A model generated the notes under the pieces. That model searched no databases. It saw only the letters and a program-made list of their open reading frames with translations, and was not told where the DNA came from. A DNA stretch of 27,273 bases, taken from positions 1 through 27,273 of the forward strand of contig CAKVFO010000029.1 in assembly GCA_934746785.1 (NCBI GenBank), given 5' to 3'. Source of the stretch: an uncultured Clostridium sp. GTDB lineage: Bacteria; Bacillota; Clostridia; Clostridiales; Clostridiaceae. Each line of letters opens with the position of its first letter. Positions within the stretch are counted from its first letter, which is position 1. Positions 6,898-14,689 of the stretch are shown one piece after another. A program made the translations under genes and the position numbers.

Positions 6898-9102
6898 TTA
6901 TTTCCAATAAACTTCTATTTCATCGCCTTCTTTTAAAACATCTGTATAAGCTGCTTCTTTTCCATTTAATTTAAGAACAACTTCTGTACCGTACATTTTA
7001 GTTAAATCAAAGTCAATGAAATTGAATATATCTACAAATATATATGATTGTTTATTCTTTAAATATACCTTTTCCTTATTTACTATAACCATAAGCCCGT
7101 CTTCTGTTTCTTCTGCTATAGTTTCTTTTTCAATTTCCTTAGGTTCTGATATTTGCTCCTCTAAAGCTGATGTTTCTTTTGAATCCACTTCCTTTAAAGT
7201 TTCCTCAACAGTTTCTTTAATAAGTTCTTCCTTCTCCTTTGCTAAGTCCCTCTTAAACTCATTAAATTCCTTGATAGCATTAACTGTATTTATAACAGCA
7301 TTCTTTTTAGCTTCTTCTTTTCTTTTTCTTTCTTCTTCCGCTCTAATTTCTGCTATTTCATCTGCTTCAGTTTTTATAAATACCTTTTCTCCATCAAGTA
7401 CTCTATAATCTTCTTCAAATTCCCTATATTCTATATCTACAAGAGTTTTATCAGATTTTAATACATACTTCTTTAAATCACATATCTTATTAGGTATGAA
7501 TACTTGTACATCATCACCTTCTTTAATATGTTCATCTATATGGCTTATTTCATCATTAATAATACATACAGGATCAATATTCACTATTTCTTCATCTACA
7601 TATATCGTTATTGAATTTATATTAGTTAAAAATTCACTTACTTTAGCTTCTGCATCTTTACCATTTTGAGCATAAACAACTTCAATCTCATCGTGAGCAT
7701 CAATTTCAGATTCGATATCAGCTTCTTGTCCATTAATAGTGATTACAGCATTAACTCCTATATCACCAAATGCAAGTCTCTTTCTTCCATTAACTGAAAA
7801 TCTTATATTCTTACCTGTTTTAGCTATTAATAAAGCTGGATTTATCCCAGCTTGTAATAATACATCCATCACTGTATGTTTATGTGAATTAAATAAACTT
7901 ACTGGTTCACCATTTAACTTAACATCTATAAAATCATTACCTAAGCTTCTTATAGCTGTTAAAGCTATACCAAGTACTGTAACTCCTGCTGATCCAATTT
8001 TATTATCCGATACACATTCTAGTATTGTACTTCTATCCTTAATAGTTATTCTTTTTTCTGGTATATTAAGTTTTTTAGCTATTTCCCCTAAAAGGCCCGG
8101 TGTATGTGCGCCCCCTCCTACTAAAAACACTGCTGCTGGTGCCTTTCCACCATTTAACTCTATAGTTTTTGTAGAAATAGCTTGTGCTAATTTTTCCACT
8201 ATGGGATTAATAAGCTTTTTTACATCCTCAGATGACACAGTATTTTCTAATCCTAATACATCAGTATATGTTATTTCTTGATCTACTGATACACTTCTTT
8301 TTATATCCTCTGCAGCATTAAAATCTACTAGATATTCCTGTGCAATAACTTCTGTTACTTCATCACCTGCAACAGGGACCATACCATAAGAACTAATTGT
8401 CTGCTTAGAACTTATTGCAATATCTGAAGTTCCTGCTCCTATATCTACTAATGCTATATTTAAAAGTCTTAAATTTCTAGGAACTGCTGCTTCAATAGCT
8501 GCAATTGGTTCTAATGTTAAATTCATTACTCTTAGTCCCACTTTATTCATTACTGTATATAATGAATCAATTACAGATCTAGGCAAGAAAGTTGATATCA
8601 CTTCTACTGCTGCTAATTCCCCTTTATGCCCTAAAAGACTTGAAATTACATAAGAATTTAAATAATATTCTTTAACAGAATATCCTACACAATATAATTT
8701 ACCTGCTGTATTCTTATTAATTTCTTCTTCAGCTTGCTTTACTGCACTTAACTCTAAAGTTCTTATTATTTCTTTATCTATTTCCTGCTCTGAATTAAGT
8801 TCTATATCTGCCTTTGCTTCGCAAGTTCTTAAAAATCTACCGGCTGCAGCTATAGAAACTTCTTCAAGCTTTACTCCAATTTCATCTTCTATCTTTCTTT
8901 TCACACTATCTACAACTTGTGCAACCAAGTTTATATCGTGAATTTGTCCATCCACCATGGCTCTTTCTTCATGTTCCTGATATTTTTCACATATAACTTC
9001 AAACTTCTTGTCTCTTACTATTCCTACCGTTCCTATAATTGAACGTGTTCCAATATCTAACGCAAATATAATATCCTTTGGATTAAAAGTACCTCTATCC
9101 AT
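6898..9102 (-). CDS. FtsA-like actin-fold ATPase with long C-terminal extension
   Basis: The 734-residue protein starts with an actin/Hsp70-fold ATPase of the FtsA/PilM type. Phosphate-1 motif ALDIGTRS is at 14-21, an SHS2-like region about 80-200, phosphate-2 LVDIGAGTSDIAI at 218-230, and the adenosine motif FLVGGGAHTPGL at 326-337. FtsA is usually near 420 residues. Here about 310 more follow: a beta-rich part to ~560, a charged coiled coil rich in Glu/Lys (~580-660), and a last ubiquitin-like stretch ending KLNGKEAAYTDVLKEGDEIE. No FtsA-type membrane-targeting amphipathic helix closes the protein. Clostridia commonly carry such a long 'cell division FtsA domain' protein apart from the ftsZ cluster; its role may be cell shape, division or a surface machine (inference). 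GAAGAGGAAGGG precedes the ATG, and a consensus promoter lies about 50 nt upstream. Confidence 0.82.
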   Translation of the reverse strand: MDRGTFNPKDIIFALDIGTRSIIGTVGIVRDKKFEVICEKYQEHEERAMVDGQIHDINLVAQVVDSVKRKIEDEIGVKLEEVSIAAAGRFLRTCEAKADIELNSEQEIDKEIIRTLELSAVKQAEEEINKNTAGKLYCVGYSVKEYYLNSYVISSLLGHKGELAAVEVISTFLPRSVIDSLYTVMNKVGLRVMNLTLEPIAAIEAAVPRNLRLLNIALVDIGAGTSDIAISSKQTISSYGMVPVAGDEVTEVIAQEYLVDFNAAEDIKRSVSVDQEITYTDVLGLENTVSSEDVKKLINPIVEKLAQAISTKTIELNGGKAPAAVFLVGGGAHTPGLLGEIAKKLNIPEKRITIKDRSTILECVSDNKIGSAGVTVLGIALTAIRSLGNDFIDVKLNGEPVSLFNSHKHTVMDVLLQAGINPALLIAKTGKNIRFSVNGRKRLAFGDIGVNAVITINGQEADIESEIDAHDEIEVVYAQNGKDAEAKVSEFLTNINSITIYVDEEIVNIDPVCIINDEISHIDEHIKEGDDVQVFIPNKICDLKKYVLKSDKTLVDIEYREFEEDYRVLDGEKVFIKTEADEIAEIRAEEERKRKEEAKKNAVINTVNAIKEFNEFKRDLAKEKEELIKETVEETLKEVDSKETSALEEQISEPKEIEKETIAEETEDGLMVIVNKEKVYLKNKQSYIFVDIFNFIDFDLTKMYGTEVVLKLNGKEAAYTDVLKEGDEIEVYWK

Positions 9103-9146
9103 AAATTACCCTTCCTCTTCGCTCTGTTGGCGTATATACTAATAAA

Positions 9147-9175
9147 ATTATATATGATAAACCATTTCTATTCAA
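9147..9175 (-). promoter_or_regulatory. Sigma-A promoter for the FtsA-like gene
   Basis: On the minus strand TTGAAT (9175-9170), a 17-bp spacer and a perfect TATAAT (9152-9147) lead into the gene starting at 9102. Confidence 0.75.
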
Positions 9176-9188
9176 ATCTTTATCCTTT

Positions 9189-10274
9189 TTAATCCAAATA
9201 ATAAACTACTTTTATAATAGTTAGCTCCAACTTTTTAGATAAATCTATATATTTACCAACTCTATCTCTAGAACTACTTCTTATAACTTCAACGATAGGT
9301 CTTAATGGCACACCTTTTCTCGTGCCAATTACCTTTGCAATATCATTATTATTAAGCATTACTAAAGTTCCTTCTAGAAAAGGCTTAACTATACCACAAA
9401 ATTTTTTTACTATCTCATAATCAAAAACCGAATTTGAATAAGCCATTATTTCTTCTAAAACTTCACCTGGAACACCTTTATCTAACAAATATCCACCAGA
9501 CATCATCCTATCATAAAAATCTACAATACTTATTATTCTTGCAAACATACTTATTTTATTTCCTTTTAGCCCATTTGGATAACCACTTCCATCTATTAAT
9601 TCATGATGGTTTAATACTGCCATTCTTATTTCTTTATCTATTTTGTTCAATTTAGTTAAATAATTATAACCTGCCTCACAATGATAATGTAATAATTTTT
9701 TTTCCTCTTCAGTTAGTTCATTGTCTAAAGATATATCTTTAAAAAATATATCTTTAGGCACGAAAACCTTACCCATATCATGAAGTATAGCTGCTAGTCC
9801 TATTCTTTCAAGATTCCTTCTATCGTAATTTAGCTCTATCCCTAACACAATAGCCATTATTGTAACATTTATTGAATGGGAAAAATTATAATTTTCATAG
9901 TTTCTTATATCTATCTGTTCTATCAAAAACCTTTTCTTTTCCAAAATTTCATCTATTATTTTATTTACTATAATTTGAATTTTATCTACATAATCTTCTT
10001 TATCAGTACTCCCTATACTTTTGAAACTATATGCCATACTTTTTAAGCTGCTAATTGCTTTTAATCTAAGTTCTGGACTAATAATATCTTCTACATCATC
10101 ACTACTGTACTCATCTAATATGTATACACTTATAATCTTTAATTTTTTTAAATTATCAATTTTCTTTTTATCTACCTTAGAATTCTTTCTTATTAAAATA
10201 CCAAAATTCCCATCATATACATCAGTTGCTATAATTGAACCTTCCCTTAAATCCCTTGTTGGAACTCTTCTCAT
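9189..10274 (-). CDS. HD-GYP domain phosphohydrolase (predicted cyclic-di-GMP phosphodiesterase)
   Basis: The 361-residue cytoplasmic protein has an N-terminal 60-residue module (MRRVPTRDLREGSIIATDVY) common in HD-GYP proteins. An HD-GYP domain runs from about 125 to 310. Visible metal-site residues are His133 (NFSHSINV), HD at 165-166 in ILHDMGKVFVP, HH at 223-224 in NHHELIDGSGYP, the GYP signature at 231-233 and ISIVDFYDRMMS at 248-259. In this family these hydrolyse cyclic di-GMP to pGpG or GMP. All core ligands are present, so activity is expected. There is no receiver or sensor domain. The GAGGCG site lies 6 nt before the ATG. The gene is separate from the FtsA-like gene, which has its own promoter. 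Confidence 0.88.
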   Translation of the reverse strand: MRRVPTRDLREGSIIATDVYDGNFGILIRKNSKVDKKKIDNLKKLKIISVYILDEYSSDDVEDIISPELRLKAISSLKSMAYSFKSIGSTDKEDYVDKIQIIVNKIIDEILEKKRFLIEQIDIRNYENYNFSHSINVTIMAIVLGIELNYDRRNLERIGLAAILHDMGKVFVPKDIFFKDISLDNELTEEEKKLLHYHCEAGYNYLTKLNKIDKEIRMAVLNHHELIDGSGYPNGLKGNKISMFARIISIVDFYDRMMSGGYLLDKGVPGEVLEEIMAYSNSVFDYEIVKKFCGIVKPFLEGTLVMLNNNDIAKVIGTRKGVPLRPIVEVIRSSSRDRVGKYIDLSKKLELTIIKVVYYLD

Positions 10275-10307
10275 AAAATCGCCTCACATACACCTTTTTT
10301 CTTTTGT

Positions 10308-10339
10308 TTATATAATTTAAAAGTATTTAAATTATATAA
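10308..10339. promoter_or_regulatory. 14-bp inverted repeat in the HD-GYP promoter region
   Basis: TTATATAATTTAAA (10308-10321) and TTTAAATTATATAA (10326-10339) form a perfect inverted repeat with a 4-bp centre, 34 bp upstream of the start codon. It overlaps possible -10 hexamers on the minus strand and could be an operator. AT-richness makes chance possible. Confidence 0.4.
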
Positions 10340-10351
10340 TATAAACTTCAA

Positions 10352-10399
10352 AAATAAAAGTGGCTACACCACGTTTTAACGTAGTAGCCACTTTTATTT
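10352..10399 (-). terminator. Strong hairpin terminator after the ABC transporter remnant
   Basis: A perfect 16-bp stem, AAATAAAAGTGGCTAC (10352-10367) with GTAGCCACTTTTATTT (10384-10399), has T-rich flanks on both strands. It ends leftward transcription from the ABC remnant and insulates the HD-GYP promoter. Confidence 0.88.
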
Positions 10400-10414
10400 A
10401 GCCTATTAAAAAGT

Positions 10415-10949
10415 TTAAATCATAATAATACTTTTTACTTTTAATAGTGCATTAAGATTATAGTCTTGTACATTAACTCCATCTATTAAAACTTCACCAT
10501 CACATACATCATAGTATCTACCAATTAAATTTATAAGTGATGTTTTTCCTGAACCTGTAGTTCCCATTATTGCTACAGTACTACCTGCTGGAATCTTTAA
10601 GTTAATGTCTTTAAGAACCTCTTCATCTTTATATTTAAAACTTACATTTTTAAACTCTATATCACCAAATAATATAACTGACGATAATACGAAATATATT
10701 ATATTCTTAACAAAAAGTCTTAATCCATACCCTATTGTTTCCCAAATAGTTTCAGCATCCTCACCGATTCTTGACATAAGTTCACCAGTATTCATGTCAT
10801 CAAAATACTTAAACTCTAGACTTTGAATATAATAATAGTTATTGCAAATAAGGTGCACATAAATCAAGAAGAATAACTATAAGCATAGCAATACTTCCTG
10901 TTATAACCCATTTCTTATATTCTAAAATATAACCTATAATTCTCTTCAT
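10415..10949 (-). pseudogene. ABC exporter (permease-ATPase fusion), badly deleted remnant
   Basis: The original start is ATG at 10949 with GGGAGGAATAT before it. It opens a normal exporter N-terminus (MKRIIGYILEYKKWVITGSI ... LLDLCAPY) that stops after about 36 codons. A second frame (10867-10415) holds pieces of the same protein type: FKYFDDMNTGELMSRIGED and ETIWETIGYGL from the membrane domain. These are joined in frame to the nucleotide-binding domain (GDIEFKNVSFKY, Walker A GTTGSGKTSLINLIGRYYD, then DGVNVQDYNLNALL). Most membrane helices, the C-loop LSGGQ and Walker B are absent, and the end runs into unrelated codons. A full half-transporter is about 570-600 residues; fewer than 190 remain. 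The upstream promoter, leader ORF and hairpin are intact, so decay is probably recent. Confidence 0.85.
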
Positions 10950-10981
10950 ATATTCCTCCCATTACGTATTACTTTTTTGAC

Positions 10982-11013
10982 AAAATAAAAAGACTATGGA
11001 TACTAGTCCATGG
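10982..11013 (-). terminator. Attenuator-like hairpin between leader ORF and ABC exporter remnant
   Basis: On the minus strand CCATGGA (11013-11007) pairs with TCCATAG (11000-10994), followed by TCTTTTTATTTT. It lies 18 nt after the stop of the 17-codon leader ORF and 32 nt before the exporter start, the position expected of a transcription attenuator. Confidence 0.6.
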
Positions 11014-11031
11014 CCTCAAAATCTCATCTAA

Positions 11032-11085
11032 CTAAATAAATTTACCCTCTAAAGCAGGACTAATATTAAATAATGTATTAAACAT
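11032..11085 (-). CDS. 17-codon leader peptide of the ABC exporter
   Basis: The ORF encodes MFNTLFNISPALEGKFI and is preceded by a very strong site, AAAGGAGG followed by AAAATAA before the ATG. It sits between a consensus promoter (11142-11170) and a hairpin with a T-tract, upstream of a multidrug-exporter-type ABC gene. In Bacillus subtilis the BmrB leader controls the bmrCD exporter genes by ribosome-mediated attenuation, and this arrangement is of the same kind. Function as a stalling leader is inference, and its target gene is now broken. Confidence 0.6.
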   Translation of the reverse strand: MFNTLFNISPALEGKFI

Positions 11086-11141
11086 TTATTTTCCTCCTTT
11101 ACTTTAAATTTATTTTTTTGTATTTACGAAACATAATTGCA

Positions 11142-11170
11142 AGCATATCCCAGCAAGCTGTATATGTCAA
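11142..11170 (-). promoter_or_regulatory. Sigma-A promoter of leader peptide / ABC exporter remnant
   Basis: TTGACA (11170-11165), a 17-bp spacer and TATGCT (11147-11142) on the minus strand form a near-consensus promoter. A direct repeat, GCTTGC-TGGGATAT-GCTTGC, spans the spacer and -10 region and could bind a regulator. Confidence 0.8.
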
Positions 11171-11195
11171 GCTTTTTTAATTTTTTCTTAACCCC

Positions 11196-11321
11196 TTAAC
11201 TTTGTTTCTCTCCTGGAGTTAACTTTGTCAAAAAAAGAGCCACAATTATTATTACTATAAATACCTTTATATTTGTACTTAACCCATTTATTATATTTAA
11301 AACATCTATAATACTAGACAT
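11196..11321 (-). CDS. Small single-pass membrane protein (41 aa), unknown
   Basis: The ORF begins ATG (11321) with GAGAGGTG six nt upstream and ends TAA (11196). It encodes 41 residues: a polar start (MSSIIDVLNIINGLSTN), one hydrophobic segment IKVFIVIIIVALFL and a charged tail TKLTPGEKQS. The good ribosome site and clear membrane topology support a real gene. I do not recognise the family. It lies just upstream of the exporter promoter and downstream of the Wzy_C-protein terminator. Possible roles include a small regulatory membrane peptide or a toxin-like peptide; neither is shown. Confidence 0.5.
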   Translation of the reverse strand: MSSIIDVLNIINGLSTNIKVFIVIIIVALFLTKLTPGEKQS

Positions 11322-11408
11322 ATATAACACCTCTCTACATAACATTAATTATTGATATATTAATGATATATTCAAACTATATTTATAATATGTCTCCTAA
11401 AAATGTTA

Positions 11409-11470
11409 ATGGCATATAAATTTAAAACTCAGCTCATATCTAAATGAATTAGTTTTAAATTATATGCCAT
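11409..11470 (-). terminator. Long AT hairpin after the Wzy_C membrane protein
   Basis: ATGGCATATAAaTTTAAAACT (11409-11429) pairs with AGTTTTAAATTATATGCCAT (11451-11470) except for one bulged A. It lies 12 nt past the stop of the gene at 11483. The T-tract is weak, so it may act as a 3'-end stabiliser as well as a terminator. Confidence 0.55.
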
Positions 11471-11482
11471 AAAATCTACATG

Positions 11483-13261
11483 TTAATATTGTCCAAATCT
11501 CTTTTTAGATTTTTCACTTCTTTCAGCTTCTATTGTGTAATATCTATTCATAATTTCATCTTTTTTATTTGAATAATCTATACCATTCAACTCCTCTGAT
11601 CTAGTTAACATATTACAATAAGAATCATAAATATATTTTGTATGTTTTTGAATATCCAAATTTTTTTCATAATACTCTGATGATTTATCTATGTCCCCTA
11701 ACTCTTCATAAGCAAAAGCTAGTTTACTATATACATAAGATTTTCTATTCCTTCCTTCTGATTCCTCCAAAAGTTTTGCTGCTGATTTTAAGTATTCAAT
11801 ATTCCCTGTATCATAATATAAAGATTTCATTCCATCAAAAATTAATAACCTGCTGCTATTATCTTCTATTGTAATCTTAGATAAAACCTCTGCTTCTTTA
11901 ATTGCCCTTGTATAGTACCCATTAGATAACTCCTTATTAGCAATATAATATACTGTAGTTGTGCTAAACACATATAGTCCTAAAAATCCTGCTATAACCT
12001 TTAAACTCAATATCTTATTTTCAAAGTTAATATCTATCTCACCTGAAAATGCTGCTATCATAGATATAACTGTAAATATAACTAAATACGCAAAATCAAA
12101 GTCTAAAATACTATGCATATAGATAGTTAAATATAAAAACAAATAAAGAAACTTATTCTTGTTATCTCCTTTTATTATTGTTAATAATCCTCCTATAAAT
12201 AAGGCTGTAAAGGCTATTAAACCCACAAATCCCATATCATACAATGCTTGTCCAAAAGAATTATGAACATATCTTATATCATAGAATCCAGTTTGAAAAG
12301 CACCTTGATTATACATATAAGTATTCAATCCTCCCCCTAAAGGATTCTTTAATACATAACTTATTACATCTTCAAGATATCCAAATCTAAGTTGTAATTC
12401 GTTAGAATTTAAAGAAGCTTCAGCTATTCTAGAAGCAAGATTACTCTCCATAAAAAATACTCCTAAACTACCCACTGGTACAGCTATAAGTGTTAATAAA
12501 TTTATGATCCTTCGATTTTTCTCTTCTATGTAAAAGAAATAAACTATTAATATTATTGGTACTATTAACACTCCCCCAAGCCTTAATTTAGAAATAAGAA
12601 AATAAATGAATTCACCTAAAATACAATTAAAAATCATTAATAATGATATCTTTCCTGTCTTTACTTTTTTATTACCAATATCCACTAAAGCAAATATTCC
12701 TAGATACAATAAAGTATTTCTAGAACCTGTGAAAAGAATACTCTGTATAAATAGTAAATCTAGAATTCCCTTTAAACTATCTTTTTCTCGTATATTATTA
12801 AAATAAAGTGCTATAAGCATAATCAGGGCATATGTATTAGCATATCCAACATTTCCATCTATTCTTCCCTCTAAGATTCCTCCATTATAAAAAGCACCTT
12901 GAATTATAATATAAACAACACTGTTAACAGCCATTACATATGTTATTATCTTTAATAATTCTTCTTCTTTTGCCTTAAATTCTACAAATATAAAGTAAAG
13001 AAGAAATGTGCTAAGATATAATGATAAACCTTGAAGGGATTCTACTGTTAAAGATGTTAAGGTTAATGATAATATACTTGTTATTACCATTATAACAAGT
13101 AATATTCCATATCTTTTATTTAACTTCAAACTTTGTAAAACACATATAAAAAAAGCAGCAATAATTCCAAATAACATACCATTCATGTTATCTTGCTCTA
13201 CATACTTATAGGGTGCTAAAAATATTATTGCTGTTAATATATAAAATAAAATATTCTTCAT
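11483..13261 (-). CDS. O-antigen ligase / Wzy_C-type membrane protein with C-terminal TPR-like domain
   Basis: The 592-residue protein has about 12 membrane helices in the first ~430 residues. It contains the Wzy_C signature region NPLGGGLNTYMYNQ ... VHNSFGQALYDMGFVGL, where a large extracytoplasmic loop carries the conserved Arg/His residues of glycan polymerases and ligases. About 150 hydrophilic residues follow, with TPR-like helix pairs (NIEYLKSAAKLLEESE, SKLAFAYEELGDIDKSSEYY). In Gram-positives such proteins polymerise or transfer lipid-linked glycans onto wall or protein acceptors outside the membrane. The site is AAGGATG before ATG. The gene starts 28 nt beyond the terminator of the N-Y-G-x repeat gene, so it is probably fed by read-through, linking it to that exported protein. 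Substrates are unknown. Confidence 0.78.
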   Translation of the reverse strand: MKNILFYILTAIIFLAPYKYVEQDNMNGMLFGIIAAFFICVLQSLKLNKRYGILLVIMVITSILSLTLTSLTVESLQGLSLYLSTFLLYFIFVEFKAKEEELLKIITYVMAVNSVVYIIIQGAFYNGGILEGRIDGNVGYANTYALIMLIALYFNNIREKDSLKGILDLLFIQSILFTGSRNTLLYLGIFALVDIGNKKVKTGKISLLMIFNCILGEFIYFLISKLRLGGVLIVPIILIVYFFYIEEKNRRIINLLTLIAVPVGSLGVFFMESNLASRIAEASLNSNELQLRFGYLEDVISYVLKNPLGGGLNTYMYNQGAFQTGFYDIRYVHNSFGQALYDMGFVGLIAFTALFIGGLLTIIKGDNKNKFLYLFLYLTIYMHSILDFDFAYLVIFTVISMIAAFSGEIDINFENKILSLKVIAGFLGLYVFSTTTVYYIANKELSNGYYTRAIKEAEVLSKITIEDNSSRLLIFDGMKSLYYDTGNIEYLKSAAKLLEESEGRNRKSYVYSKLAFAYEELGDIDKSSEYYEKNLDIQKHTKYIYDSYCNMLTRSEELNGIDYSNKKDEIMNRYYTIEAERSEKSKKRFGQY

Positions 13262-13285
13262 AACACAATCATCCTTAAGTTAATT

Positions 13286-13323
13286 TAAAAAAACTGCCTT
13301 AAATCACCATACTTAAGGCAGTT
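13286..13323 (-). terminator. Terminator after the N-Y-G-x repeat gene
   Basis: AACTGCCTTAA pairs with TTAAGGCAGTT (arms 13292-13302 and 13313-13323) and is followed leftward by seven T. It lies directly after the stop codon of the repeat gene. Confidence 0.88.
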
Positions 13324-13333
13324 GATATTATCA

Positions 13334-14512
13334 TTACATCATTGCTGAAAAATCCATACCTATTACAATCCCTTGATTGATTGCATAATTATCTCCATAT
13401 AGAACACCATCATTTATTCCATAATTGTCTCCATAGTTTTCATTGTAATTATTTCCATTATTATTTCCGTAATTAATTCCGTAATTTTCACTATAATTTA
13501 CTCCGTAATTAACACCATAATTATCTCCATAATTCTGTCCATAATTTCCATTATAATTATAGCCGTAGTTATCTCCAAAATTTACTCCATAATTATCACT
13601 ATAGTTATCCCCATTATTTACATCGTAGTTATATCCATTATTATTTCCGTTATTTACATTAAAATTAAGACCAAAATTATCTCCATTATTTACTCCGTAA
13701 TTATTTTTATAATTAGAACCATAGTTACAATCATAATTTTCACCGCAGTTGTCTCCATAATTTACAGAGAAGTTATATCCATAATTAATACCATAATTTT
13801 CTCCATAGTTTATTCCATAATTAACACCATAATTTACTCCATAATTAACACCATAGTTTACGCCATAATTAGTTTGCCAGTTATACTTATGATTACTTCC
13901 GTAATTTATACCATAATTATTATTATAGTTTGTCCCATAATTTAATTTATTATTGTGTCCATAATTGTTTCCATAATTTAAACCTGCATTAACACCATAG
14001 TTAGTTCCATAACTCAAACCATCGGTAAAAGAATAGTTATCTCCAAAAAGTAATCCAAAATTACATCCATAATTAGATCCATATATTATTGAATAACTAT
14101 TTCCATAATTATTTCCATAATTAATTCCCCAATTCTCTGTAAAATTAACGCCATAATTAGCACCATAATTTATTCCAGTATTTATTCCATAGTTTGTCTT
14201 CATATTTTTGCCAAAGTTAACACCATAGTTAATGCCCCAATTATTTGCAAAGTTATCACCATAGTTAACTCCACAGTTGTACTTAAAGTTTTCTCCATAA
14301 TTGATTCCACAATTATATCCAAAATTACCTCCATAGTTTGTTCCTAAATTATATCCTGTGTTAGCACCATAATTTACTCCTTTGTTATATGTAGCAGCAT
14401 AATCAGGTGATGATCCAACATATCCTTTCACTTCAATACCAAATAAAGGTATCATCATAACTAGAAATAGATACGCTACCACTAAACTTAAACTTGTTTT
14501 TAACCTTTTCAT
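13334..14512 (-). CDS. Exported protein of ~85 tandem N-Y-G-x tetrapeptides
   Basis: I do not recognise a named family. Starting from ATG at 14512 (AAGGAGGGG lies 5 nt upstream; an earlier in-frame GTG at 14533 would place the ribosome site inside the gene), the protein is 392 residues. MKRLKTSLSLVVAYLFLVMM plus IPLFGIEVKG is a signal peptide. After a short SSPDYAATYNKG linker, the rest is an unbroken run of about 85 tetrapeptides of the form x-N-[Y/F/W/N]-G. No unit is inserted or deleted. Every third unit starts with a hydrophobic residue or Thr and ends in Gly, giving a 12-residue superperiod of about 28 turns. The chain is almost free of Pro, Arg and Glu-rich stretches and ends MDFSAMM. 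This suggests a regular beta-solenoid or a sticky Asn/Tyr-rich surface fibre (inference). There is no sorting signal or membrane anchor. It has its own terminator, and the Wzy_C gene follows. Confidence 0.85.
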   Translation of the reverse strand: MKRLKTSLSLVVAYLFLVMMIPLFGIEVKGYVGSSPDYAATYNKGVNYGANTGYNLGTNYGGNFGYNCGINYGENFKYNCGVNYGDNFANNWGINYGVNFGKNMKTNYGINTGINYGANYGVNFTENWGINYGNNYGNSYSIIYGSNYGCNFGLLFGDNYSFTDGLSYGTNYGVNAGLNYGNNYGHNNKLNYGTNYNNNYGINYGSNHKYNWQTNYGVNYGVNYGVNYGVNYGINYGENYGINYGYNFSVNYGDNCGENYDCNYGSNYKNNYGVNNGDNFGLNFNVNNGNNNGYNYDVNNGDNYSDNYGVNFGDNYGYNYNGNYGQNYGDNYGVNYGVNYSENYGINYGNNNGNNYNENYGDNYGINDGVLYGDNYAINQGIVIGMDFSAMM

Positions 14513-14533
14513 TACAACCCCTCCTTCATGCAC

Positions 14534-14562
14534 ATTTTATCATTTTAAACATATTATGTTAA
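14534..14562 (-). promoter_or_regulatory. Possible promoter for the N-Y-G-x repeat gene
   Basis: TTAACA (14562-14557), a 17-bp spacer and TAAAAT (14539-14534) on the minus strand lie just upstream of AAGGAGGGG. This would give a leader of only about 15 nt, which also favours the start at 14512. Confidence 0.45.
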
Positions 14563-14689
14563 CTGACTATGTAAAAGTTGTTTTATATATAGTAAAATTC
14601 GGTTTTTATTTCCAGGAATATGTCAATTTTTATATTTTTTGCCTAACCTAACTAGTATAAATTTAAAATACTTGAATAGAGATATTGAT

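Noticed and set aside
7016..7408. Long open frame opposite the FtsA-like coiled coil
   Set aside because: It is an antisense shadow of Glu/Lys-rich codons with a Ser/Phe-rich product and no ribosome site.
7739..8281. 180-codon open frame opposite the FtsA-like ATPase domain
   Set aside because: It lies opposite a clearly conserved ATPase and has no ribosome site or recognisable product.
13334..14533. Regular short repeats that could look like a CRISPR array or minisatellite
   Set aside because: The repeats are in-frame codons of a signal-peptide protein with a 12-nt and 36-nt period, and there are no spacers.
14563..14689. Left end of the IS110 element
   Set aside because: IS110 elements lack inverted repeats and no target or junction could be identified, so no boundary is given.
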